From NCBI GenBank assembly GCA_963834825.1, contig CAWICZ010000014.1, positions 930,001 to 994,000 on the forward strand: 64,000 nt of DNA. The letters run 5' to 3'. How positions within the stretch are numbered: the stretch's first letter is position 1; each line of letters starts with the position of its first letter. Shown here piece by piece: positions 42,653 to 49,129 of this stretch. Below the pieces are notes generated by a model. It saw nothing but the letters and a program-made list of their open reading frames with translations. It was not told the origin of the DNA and did not search any database. This stretch comes from JACDAN01 sp963834825 (lineage in GTDB: Bacteria > Actinomycetota > Thermoleophilia > Gaiellales > Gaiellaceae). Position numbers and translations under genes: made by a program.

Positions 42653-42813
42653 CCGGTCCCTTCGAGGGCGAGCGCAAGCTCGTACGGATCGTCCATGCCG
42701 CCGACCAAGCGGCGAAGCGCGTAGTCGATGGCCTCGCGCTTCGTTCGGAACTCGTAGAGCTCCATCGCCTTCGCAATCAGTTGATCGTCTACCACGACGT
42801 TCGTCCGGCCCAT
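42598..42813 (-). CDS. vapB: VapB-type antitoxin
   Basis: A 71-aa antitoxin. The N-terminal ribbon-helix-helix half (RTNVVVDDQLIAKAMELYEF, RTKREAIDYALRRLVGG) is VapB type 2-like and binds DNA; the acidic C-terminus (EGDLDAMRSGDPIEEF) would neutralise VapC. An ATG at 42813 is preceded by a leaderless-type -10 box and an inverted repeat. The pair sits within the infB-rbfA housekeeping operon. Confidence 0.85.
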   Translation of the reverse strand: MGRTNVVVDDQLIAKAMELYEFRTKREAIDYALRRLVGGMDDPYELALALEGTGWEGDLDAMRSGDPIEEF

Positions 42814-42820
42814 GGGCCCA

Positions 42821-42850
42821 ATCGTACACCCTCATACACCTGTCTGTGTA
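42821..42850 (-). promoter_or_regulatory. vapBC promoter and operator
   Basis: On the minus strand -10 TACGAT (42826-42821) ends 7 nt before the vapB ATG. Just upstream is an inverted repeat TACAC-N6-GTGTA (42835-42850), and TACACC occurs twice in direct orientation, 10 bp apart (42825-42830 and 42835-42840). This fits autorepression by VapB. Confidence 0.45.
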
Positions 42851-42853
42851 GAG

Positions 42854-43153
42854 CTAGTCCCCAGGAGATACGACCACGCGCTCGGCGCGCACGACCTCGT
42901 ACTCCTGACCGTTCAGGTAGCGAACCGCCCCCTCGAGCAGCTGCTCCGCCTCGCGGTGCTCCCGTGCGACGCAGGCAACGGTCAAGCGGCTCCGCTGCCA
43001 GAGCTCATGGTGGTCGACCTCCGCCACCGTGGCGCCGAAGCGGTTCTGCAGCTGCGCCTTCGCCGACTTCACGTACTTGCGCTTGCCCTTCAACGAGCCG
43101 GCCTCGGGAAAGTGAAGCTCCACGGTCAGGATGCCGACGTAGCCGGCGCCCAT
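42854..43153 (-). CDS. DUF503 protein (YlxP family)
   Basis: A 99-aa protein of the YlxP/DUF503 family, which in Gram-positive bacteria lies between infB and rbfA and may act in ribosome assembly. The fold shows GILTVELHFPEAGSLKGKRK, VAEVDHHELWQRS and LTVACVAREH. The ATG is at 43153, 5 bp after the infB stop. A longer upstream frame overlapping infB is not needed. Confidence 0.9.
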   Translation of the reverse strand: MGAGYVGILTVELHFPEAGSLKGKRKYVKSAKAQLQNRFGATVAEVDHHELWQRSRLTVACVAREHREAEQLLEGAVRYLNGQEYEVVRAERVVVSPGD

Positions 43154-43158
43154 TGGGT

Positions 43159-45144
43159 CTATTCGCTGGCGGTGGTGGCCGGCTCGGGCGCGGGCGCCGG
43201 TGCGGAGAGATCGGTGCGCTCGACCTGCCTGGTCTCGAAGATCTCCAGGACGTCGCCTTCCTTCACGTCGTTGAAGCCCTCGAGCAGGATGCCGCACTCG
43301 AACCCCTCCTCGACCTCGCGGACGTCGTCCTTGAAGCGCTTGAGCTGCGCGATCGAGGTCTCGTGGATGACGGTCCCATCGCGGACGATGCGCACCTGCG
43401 CGTTGCGCCGGACGACGCCGTTCGTGACGTACGAGCCGGCAATCGTGCCGAGCCGCGAGACCCGGAAGAGCTGGCGGACCTCGGCCTCGCCGATCGTCTC
43501 CTCGGTCGTGACCGGGGCGAGCATGCCGACGAGGGCCTGCTCGATCTCCTCGGTCAGCCGGTAGATGACGCGGTAGGTGCGGATCTCGACGCCCTCGCGC
43601 TCGGCGAGCTGCCGTGCCTCGACGTTCGGCCGCACGTTGAAGCCGACGACGAGCGCGTTCGACGCAGCAGCGAGGTTGACGTCGCCTTCGGTGATACCGC
43701 CGACGCCCTGATGGATCACACGGACGCCGACCTCGGGGTGCTGGATCTTGCGCAGCTCGGAGACGGCCGCCTCGACCGAGCCGTCGACGTCGCCCTTGAG
43801 CACGATGTTCAGGTCCCGGACGCCACCGGCCTGCATCTGGGCGAAGAGCTTCTCGAGCGAGACGCCGGCGCCCGCCGCAGCCAGCTGCTCGCGACGAAGC
43901 CGCTCGCCGCGGTTCTGGGCCCGCTGGCGAGCGTGGCGCTCGTTGTCGACCACGCGGGCCAGCTCACCGGCAGGCGGCGGATGGTCGAAACCGAGGATCT
44001 CCACGGGGTCGCCGGGGCCGGCGTCGTTGAGCTTCTCGCCGTGGAAGTCGTAAAGGGCACGGACGCGGCCCCACGCATCGCCGGCAACGAGCGCGTCACC
44101 GACCTTGAGCGTCCCGCGGTGGACGAGCATCGTCGCCACCGGCCCGCGCCCGACGTCGAGCCGCGACTCGATGATCGGGCCCGAAGCCTCGACCTCCGCG
44201 TTGGCGGTGAGGACGAGCTCGGCATCGGCGACGAGGAGCACCTTCTCGAGCAGGTCGTCGAGGTTCTGCTTCTGCTTGGCGGAGACGTCGGAGAACTGGG
44301 TCGTTCCACCCCACTCCTCGGGCTGGAGCCCTTCGGCAGCAAGGTCGCCGCGAACGCGGTTCGGGTCGGCTTGAGGGACGTCGATCTTGTTGACGGCGAC
44401 GACGATCGGCACCTCGGCGGCCCGCGCGTGGGAGATCGACTCCTTCGTCTGCGGCATGACCCCGTCGTCGGCGGCGACGACGAGGACCGCGATGTCCGTC
44501 ACCTTGGCGCCGCGCGCCCGCATCGCCGTGAACGCCTCGTGGCCCGGCGTGTCGAGGAACGTGATCTTCCGCCCGTCGTGCTCGACCTGGTACGCGCCGA
44601 TGTGCTGCGTGATCCCGCCGGCCTCGGTCTCGACCACGGCCGTCTCGCGGATCGCGTCGAGCAGCGTCGTTTTCCCGTGGTCGACGTGGCCCATGATCGT
44701 GACGACCGGCGGGCGCGGCTGGAGCGACTCCTCCGGGTCGTCGTACGACTCGGGCTCTTCCTCCTCTTCGGCCGCGTGCTTGATCGTGATCTCGCGCTTG
44801 AACTCGTCGGCGATCAGCTGGACGGCGTCGTCCGAGAGCGACTGGGTGATGGTGACCATCTCGCCCAGGCCCATCATGATCTTGATGATCTCGGCGACCG
44901 GCTTCCCGAGCGCCTGCGAGAGCTCCTTGACCGTGACGCCCGACTGGACGGTCACCGGGCCGGTCGGCTGGACGACCTCGCGCGGCTGCTTCGGCCTCAC
45001 GTCCTGGCGATCGCGGGCCTGACGCGCATCCGGACGCGGCCTGGCCGCCTGCGAGTCGATGACGACGCGGCGCTTTCGGCGCCCGGTCTGCGCCTGGCGC
45101 GGCCGGATCGGCCGGTTGGGTCTATTTCCGCCTTGTTCAGCCAT
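43159..45144 (-). CDS. infB: Translation initiation factor IF-2
   Basis: A GTPase that brings initiator tRNA to the 30S subunit, 661 aa. A basic N-terminus (RRKRRVVIDSQAARPR) and the IF2N module (VTVKELSQALGKPVAEIIK) lead to the G domain with GHVDHGKTT, DTPGHEAF and NKID. Domains II-IV follow (LNIVLKGDVDGSVEAAVSEL). It is shorter than most actinobacterial IF-2, which have a long low-complexity N-terminus. The ATG is at 45144, 2 bp after the ylxR stop. Confidence 0.97.
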   Translation of the reverse strand: MAEQGGNRPNRPIRPRQAQTGRRKRRVVIDSQAARPRPDARQARDRQDVRPKQPREVVQPTGPVTVQSGVTVKELSQALGKPVAEIIKIMMGLGEMVTITQSLSDDAVQLIADEFKREITIKHAAEEEEEPESYDDPEESLQPRPPVVTIMGHVDHGKTTLLDAIRETAVVETEAGGITQHIGAYQVEHDGRKITFLDTPGHEAFTAMRARGAKVTDIAVLVVAADDGVMPQTKESISHARAAEVPIVVAVNKIDVPQADPNRVRGDLAAEGLQPEEWGGTTQFSDVSAKQKQNLDDLLEKVLLVADAELVLTANAEVEASGPIIESRLDVGRGPVATMLVHRGTLKVGDALVAGDAWGRVRALYDFHGEKLNDAGPGDPVEILGFDHPPPAGELARVVDNERHARQRAQNRGERLRREQLAAAGAGVSLEKLFAQMQAGGVRDLNIVLKGDVDGSVEAAVSELRKIQHPEVGVRVIHQGVGGITEGDVNLAAASNALVVGFNVRPNVEARQLAEREGVEIRTYRVIYRLTEEIEQALVGMLAPVTTEETIGEAEVRQLFRVSRLGTIAGSYVTNGVVRRNAQVRIVRDGTVIHETSIAQLKRFKDDVREVEEGFECGILLEGFNDVKEGDVLEIFETRQVERTDLSAPAPAPEPATTASE

Positions 45145-45146
45145 GG

Positions 45147-45431
45147 TCAGGGGGCAGTGTAGAGGCGAGCGAGGTCTCGATCGACCCGGACGGTGCGCCT
45201 GAGCGTCCGGTTGAAGCCGCTCCTCGAAGCGGCGCGCTCGAAGCAGGAGAGCCGGCGGCACGTGTAGGCGCCGCGTCCGCGATCGGTAGCGCCGGGGACA
45301 AGAGCGCCGTCACGTGCGACGAAGCGCAGGAGCTCCTCCTTCGGTGCCTTCCGCCCGCAGCCGACGCACGTCCGTAGCGGGACGTGCCGCTCACGCGGAC
45401 GGCTGCTCGTCCCTCTCGTCGCTGCCGGCAT
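45147..45431 (-). CDS. ylxR: YlxR (DUF448) RNA-binding protein
   Basis: A 94-aa protein with the family signature PLRTCVGCGRKAPKEELLRFV and RGRGAYTCRRLSCFERA. YlxR is a small RNA-binding or nucleoid-associated protein encoded between nusA and infB. The nearest start is ATG at 45431 (MPAATRGTSSRP), which puts 41 nt inside the nusA coding end. No start exists closer to the conserved domain. Confidence 0.88.
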   Translation of the reverse strand: MPAATRGTSSRPRERHVPLRTCVGCGRKAPKEELLRFVARDGALVPGATDRGRGAYTCRRLSCFERAASRSGFNRTLRRTVRVDRDLARLYTAP

Positions 45432-46887
45432 GGGCTGCAACCTGGTCTCCCTCCGCGGCGGGCGCGGGTGGAACCTCGGACGGCTCGGGACTCGGGACTT
45501 CCTGTGGCGCCTCGGTGGGCTGGGGCTCGGGCAGCGCCTGCTCCGAGGCCTCCTCGCCGCCCTCGGCCTCCTCGGGCTCCGACCCGGCGACCGGGACGGC
45601 CTCCTCGACGGTCTCGCCTCGGGCTTCGCGCTCGGCGAGCGCGGCGTGCGCCGGAATGCCGCAGAAGCGGGTGCCGGGGAGCGACGCGTTCGGGCAGCGC
45701 TTCCCGTTCGAGAGGATCGCCGCGCAGCGGCCGGAGAAGTCCTCGCCGGCCTCGCCGCCTGCGAACGCGGCCTCGGCCTCGGCGGCCGCGAATTCGGCCT
45801 CGGACTGAATGTCAACCTTCCAGCCCGTCAGCCGTGCGGCGAGCCGGGCGTTGAGGCCCTCCTTGCCGATCGCGAGCGCGAGCTGGTCCTCGGGGACAAT
45901 GACCGTCGCCTCCTTGGTCTCGTCGTCGATGTAGACCTCGCGCACGCGTGCGGGCGAGAGCGCTTTCGCGAGGAAGCGCGCCGGCTCGGTGTTCCACGGG
46001 ATGATGTCGATCTTCTCGCCGCGGAGCTCCGAGACGACCATCCGCACCCGCGAACCGCGAGGGCCGACGCAGGCGCCCACCGGGTCGACCCCCTGGGCGT
46101 GCGAGACGACGGCGATCTTCGAGCGGTAGCCGGGCTCGCGGGCGACGCCGCGGATCTCGACAAGCCCGTCGGCAATCTCGGGCACCTCGAGCTCGAAGAG
46201 CGTCTTGATCAGCTCGGGGTCGCGGCGGGAGAGGATGACCTGTGGTCCCTTCGTCCCGGAGCGGACCTCGGTGATCACGGCCTTGATCCGGCTGCCCTGC
46301 TCGTAGCGCTCGCCGTCCACCTGCTCGGAGCGCGGCAGCAGCGCCTCGACCTTTCCGAGGTCGACGAGAATGTTGTTCCTGTCGCCGGCCTGCTGGACGA
46401 TGCCGGTGACGACCTCGCTGACCCGGTCCACGTACTCCTCGTACATGATCTGGCGCTCGGCCTCGCGGATCCGCTGCTGGATGACCTGCTTCGCCGTCTG
46501 CGCGGCGATGCGGCCGAAATTCTCGGGTGTGACGTCCTCGCGGCGCATCTGATCTCCGGGGACCTGGTCCCAGTCGATCTCGAGATCGTCGTCGGTGATC
46601 AGCGTGTGCTGCTTCTCCCCGGTCTCCTCCTCGATGCGCTCGAGGTCGTCCAGCGCCTTCTCGCGAGCCTCGTCCAGCAGCCGCACCTCGATGTCCTCCG
46701 GCATGTGGATCGCGTAGACGCGGAAGTCTCCGGCGTCGTCGATCTCGACGACGGCGTGGCGGTAGGCGCCGGGCGTCTTCTTGTAGGCGGCAAGCAGCCC
46801 GTCGCGCAGGGCGTCGACGAGAATTCCACTCTCGAGACTCTTGTCGCGCTCGAGCTCGCGGACGGCTTCGATGATCTCGCGGCTCAT
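45391..46887 (-). CDS. nusA: Transcription termination/antitermination protein NusA with C-terminal zinc-finger-like tail
   Basis: Binds RNA polymerase and nascent RNA in pausing, termination and antitermination. The 498-aa protein has an N-terminal domain (1-125), S1 (about 150-225) and two KH domains (GACVGPRGSRVRMV; LAIGKEGLNARLAARL), as in the short Gram-positive form. Unusually, residues 388-414 form a C-x9-C-x10-C-x4-H cluster (Cys388, Cys398, Cys409, His414) resembling small Zn-binding domains. A Glu/Pro-rich tail of about 80 residues follows. Confidence 0.95.
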   Translation of the reverse strand: MSREIIEAVRELERDKSLESGILVDALRDGLLAAYKKTPGAYRHAVVEIDDAGDFRVYAIHMPEDIEVRLLDEAREKALDDLERIEEETGEKQHTLITDDDLEIDWDQVPGDQMRREDVTPENFGRIAAQTAKQVIQQRIREAERQIMYEEYVDRVSEVVTGIVQQAGDRNNILVDLGKVEALLPRSEQVDGERYEQGSRIKAVITEVRSGTKGPQVILSRRDPELIKTLFELEVPEIADGLVEIRGVAREPGYRSKIAVVSHAQGVDPVGACVGPRGSRVRMVVSELRGEKIDIIPWNTEPARFLAKALSPARVREVYIDDETKEATVIVPEDQLALAIGKEGLNARLAARLTGWKVDIQSEAEFAAAEAEAAFAGGEAGEDFSGRCAAILSNGKRCPNASLPGTRFCGIPAHAALAEREARGETVEEAVPVAGSEPEEAEGGEEASEQALPEPQPTEAPQEVPSPEPSEVPPAPAAEGDQVAAHAGSDERDEQPSA

Positions 46888-46888
46888 G

Positions 46889-47332
46889 TCACACCCTCTC
46901 CTCGATCAGATTGCCCCGGACGATCTCGTCGTACGGGATCTCGTACTCATCGCGGTCGGTCGCAACCCGGATCGCTGCCGGGCTCGCTGCGACGACCTCT
47001 CCTCTGAAGCGCTTGCGGCCCTCGATGTCGTGGGACGTGCGGAGCGCAACCCGGCGCCCGATCGCCCGCCCGAAGTGGGCCGGCGTGCGCAGCGGACGCT
47101 CGACGCCCGGCGAAGACACGTCCACCGTGTACTCGCGAAGGTAGGGGCGCAGGACCTGGGTGACCCGCGCGCAGAGCGCATGGTCGACCTGCTGTGGATG
47201 GTCGATGAACACGGTGAAGCGCTCGGGCCCTGAGAGCTCGAGTGCGAGCACCTCGACGCCGGGGATCGCCTTCTCCACCTGCGGTGCGATCTCCCTGAAC
47301 AGCGTCCTCTCCCTCTCGTGTACGTCAGCCAT
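46889..47332 (-). CDS. rimP: Ribosome maturation factor RimP
   Basis: Needed for 30S assembly. The 147-aa protein shows LALELSGPERFTVFIDHP, VDVSSPGVERPLRTPAHF (the family's SPGxxRPL motif) and GEVVAASPAAIRV. An ATG at 47332 has GAGGA upstream; two in-frame ATGs (47371 and 47347) lie in the leader hairpin. It is the first gene of the rimP-nusA-ylxR-infB operon, whose leader contains a perfect terminator-like hairpin. Confidence 0.92.
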   Translation of the reverse strand: MADVHERERTLFREIAPQVEKAIPGVEVLALELSGPERFTVFIDHPQQVDHALCARVTQVLRPYLREYTVDVSSPGVERPLRTPAHFGRAIGRRVALRTSHDIEGRKRFRGEVVAASPAAIRVATDRDEYEIPYDEIVRGNLIEERV

Positions 47333-47347
47333 CTGAACTGTCCTCAT

Positions 47348-47373
47348 AAAAAATGGGCGCCGCGCGCCCATTT
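47348..47373 (-). terminator. Intrinsic terminator immediately upstream of rimP-nusA
   Basis: On the minus strand AAATGGGCGC-GCG-GCGCCCATTT forms a 10-bp stem followed by further T residues (six Ts in a row in total), a textbook Rho-independent signal. It ends about 15 nt before the rimP ATG. No room exists for a promoter downstream, so rimP transcription must read through it. It is also positioned as the terminator of the 47423-48049 gene. Confidence 0.75.
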
Positions 47374-47422
47374 CTCCGAAACGGTGAAATGTGGTGAAAC
47401 GAGGATAGCAGGGTCGGCTGTT

Positions 47423-48049
47423 CTACCCGCTCCAGGGCTCGAGCTCGAGCGCGCGCTCGAAGGCGGCGCGGTCGTGCACCGGCTCGCCGTGGGAGACGAT
47501 GACGCGCTCGAAGGGCAGCTCGAGCATGGCTCGGAACGCCGGCAGGACCCACTCCTCGTGCCAGGGCGTGGCCCAGATCCGAAGCTCATCCTCGGGCGCC
47601 GTCATCGCATCGGCGAAGACCAGCGTTCGCTGCTCGGGAAGCCAGAGGGGCGTCTCGCCTCGGGCGCGGCCGTCATAAAGCGCGACGAGGCCGCCGGGAA
47701 GCTCGCTCCTGGGGCCGATCCACTCGAGATCGGTGTCCGGGATATCGGTGCGGTGGAAGGTGTCGGGGCCGAACGCCTGCAGGTCGTACCGGCGGACGAA
47801 CGTGTCGATGCTGCGAACGTGATCCGGCTTGAGGACGACGGCGACGGTCGGCGGGCGGGCGTCGAGCCGCGCCCAGACCTCGTCCGCATCATCCGACGGA
47901 GCCAGCGCATCGAGCACCGCAATCTCGCCGCCCGACTCGACGCACGTCGAGGTCACCGGCGGCTTCCAACCGAGCCCGGGCCGCCAGTCGGGATAGTCCA
48001 GTCGCCAGATCCAGAGGCCGGGCGCGAGGTCTCGGATCTCGGCCGGCAC
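47423..48049 (-). CDS. Metallo-beta-lactamase-fold protein, degenerate metal site
   Basis: A 208-aa protein with the layout of the metallo-beta-lactamase fold (STCVESGGEIAVLDALAPSD; LPEQRTLVFADAMTAPEDEL; VIVSHGEPVHDRAAF). The HxHxDH metal motif is reduced to VVLKPDHV, so only the Asp-His pair remains, although later ligands (Asp in FADAM, His in SHGEP) are kept. Activity is therefore doubtful or altered. The GTG start is divergent from the small membrane protein gene at 48070. Confidence 0.7.
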   Translation of the reverse strand: MPAEIRDLAPGLWIWRLDYPDWRPGLGWKPPVTSTCVESGGEIAVLDALAPSDDADEVWARLDARPPTVAVVLKPDHVRSIDTFVRRYDLQAFGPDTFHRTDIPDTDLEWIGPRSELPGGLVALYDGRARGETPLWLPEQRTLVFADAMTAPEDELRIWATPWHEEWVLPAFRAMLELPFERVIVSHGEPVHDRAAFERALELEPWSG

Positions 48050-48069
48050 GGGCGTATTGTGTCAGTGCC

Positions 48070-48402
48070 GTGAGCGCGCCAGAGTCCGACAAGTACCGGA
48101 TCGAGCTCGGGCCGCTGTTCACGGCCGGGCTCGTCTTTCTCGTCTACGGGCTGCTCCGCCGGCGACCACTCGCCGCCGCCGCCGGCCTCGCCGCGATCGT
48201 CCTCGATCAGCGGTCTGAGCTCGGACGCTCCCTGAAGGAGAAGGCCAGGGCGAAGTACATGACTGTTCAGTACGTCGGGGACGACCGCGACGAGGCGGGT
48301 GAGGCGAAGCTAGACGTCGAGGACGATCGTGACCGGGCCGTCGTTGACGAGCTCGACCGCCATGCGGGCGCCGAAGAGTCCCGTCGCGACGCCGACACCT
48401 AG
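48070..48402 (+). CDS. Small membrane protein, unknown
   Basis: A 110-aa protein from a GTG start, with one or two hydrophobic stretches (GPLFTAGLVFLVYGLL; PLAAAAGLAAIVL) and a highly charged C-terminal half. A possible -10 (TATTGT) ends 9 nt before the GTG. The last 93 nt run antisense over the end of dtd, so the true C-terminus may be doubtful. I do not recognise a family; it is retained because of codon use, membrane pattern and a sensible promoter. Confidence 0.45.
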   Translation: MSAPESDKYRIELGPLFTAGLVFLVYGLLRRRPLAAAAGLAAIVLDQRSELGRSLKEKARAKYMTVQYVGDDRDEAGEAKLDVEDDRDRAVVDELDRHAGAEESRRDADT

Positions 48403-48747
48403 CTCCCGGAGCTCCGCACAGAAGCGCTCGTAGATCGGCTCGGCATCGTCGGGCGGCGCGGCGTCCGTGAAGCTCGGGCGATTGCCCTTCGCGGTATCGG
48501 CGATCAGCGTGAACTGGCTGACGACGAGCGCCTCGCCGCCGACGTCGAGGAGCGAGCGGTCGAACCGGCCCTCCTCGTTCTCGAAGATCCTCAGGCGCGC
48601 GATCCGGCCGGCGAGCCGATCGGCGTCCGCTTCGCCGTCGTTGCGCGCAACGCCGAGGAGCACGCAGAGGCCGCGTCCGATCTCGCCAGCCGTTTCATCG
48701 TCCACGACCACGCGCGCCGACGAGACGCGCTGGACGACCGCCCGCAC
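48310..48747 (-). CDS. dtd: D-aminoacyl-tRNA deacylase
   Basis: Removes D-amino acids and glycine mischarged on tRNAs. The 145-aa protein has MRAVVQRVSSARV at the N-terminus, the catalytic SQFTL motif (VVSQFTLIADTAKGNRPSF) and the C-terminal FGARMAVELVNDGPVTIVLD (the usual NxGP motif with one extra residue-like Asp). It starts 4 nt before the upstream TPR gene's stop and is co-transcribed with it. Confidence 0.93.
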   Translation of the reverse strand: MRAVVQRVSSARVVVDDETAGEIGRGLCVLLGVARNDGEADADRLAGRIARLRIFENEEGRFDRSLLDVGGEALVVSQFTLIADTAKGNRPSFTDAAPPDDAEPIYERFCAELRELGVGVATGLFGARMAVELVNDGPVTIVLDV

Positions 48748-48750
48748 GAG

Positions 48751-49101
48751 CTAGCTCAGGTCTTTGATGCGCTCGTCGTAGTGCTCGGTGCCGGGCTTGA
48801 GCGAGCTCGCGAGCTTGAAGTGGCCGTTCGCCTCAGCGTCGCGGCCCAGCTTCTCCAGCGAGCGGCCCAGCGCGTAGTGCGCGTAGTCGTCAGTGGGCGA
48901 GATCTCGAGCATCGCGCGGAACTCCCGCTCGGCGTCCGCCCAGCGCTGGCTGCGGAAGTAGGCGATGCCGAGCGCCTCCCGGATCGACGCCTTGTCGGGC
49001 TCGCGCTCCTTCGCCTGCTCGAGCGGGACCGTCGCTTCGACCGCCCGCCCTTTCCGGAGCTCGGCTCGGCCGTGCTGAAACAGGTCATAGGTCTCGCTCA
49101 T
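48751..49101 (-). CDS. Tetratricopeptide-repeat protein
   Basis: A 116-aa protein made of about three TPR units (YDLFQHGRAELRKGRAVEAT; KASIREALGIAYFRSQRWAD; DYAHYALGRSLEKLGRDAE), with C-terminal KPGTEHYDERIKDL. It is a protein-protein interaction scaffold; the partner is unknown. TACCTT ends 8 nt before the ATG, with GGAAG between, so either a leaderless or a conventional start is possible. Its upstream neighbour, the transglutaminase gene, ends at 49130. Confidence 0.75.
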   Translation of the reverse strand: MSETYDLFQHGRAELRKGRAVEATVPLEQAKEREPDKASIREALGIAYFRSQRWADAEREFRAMLEISPTDDYAHYALGRSLEKLGRDAEANGHFKLASSLKPGTEHYDERIKDLS

Positions 49102-49129
49102 CGACTTCCAAGGTAGACGAAGCTACGGC

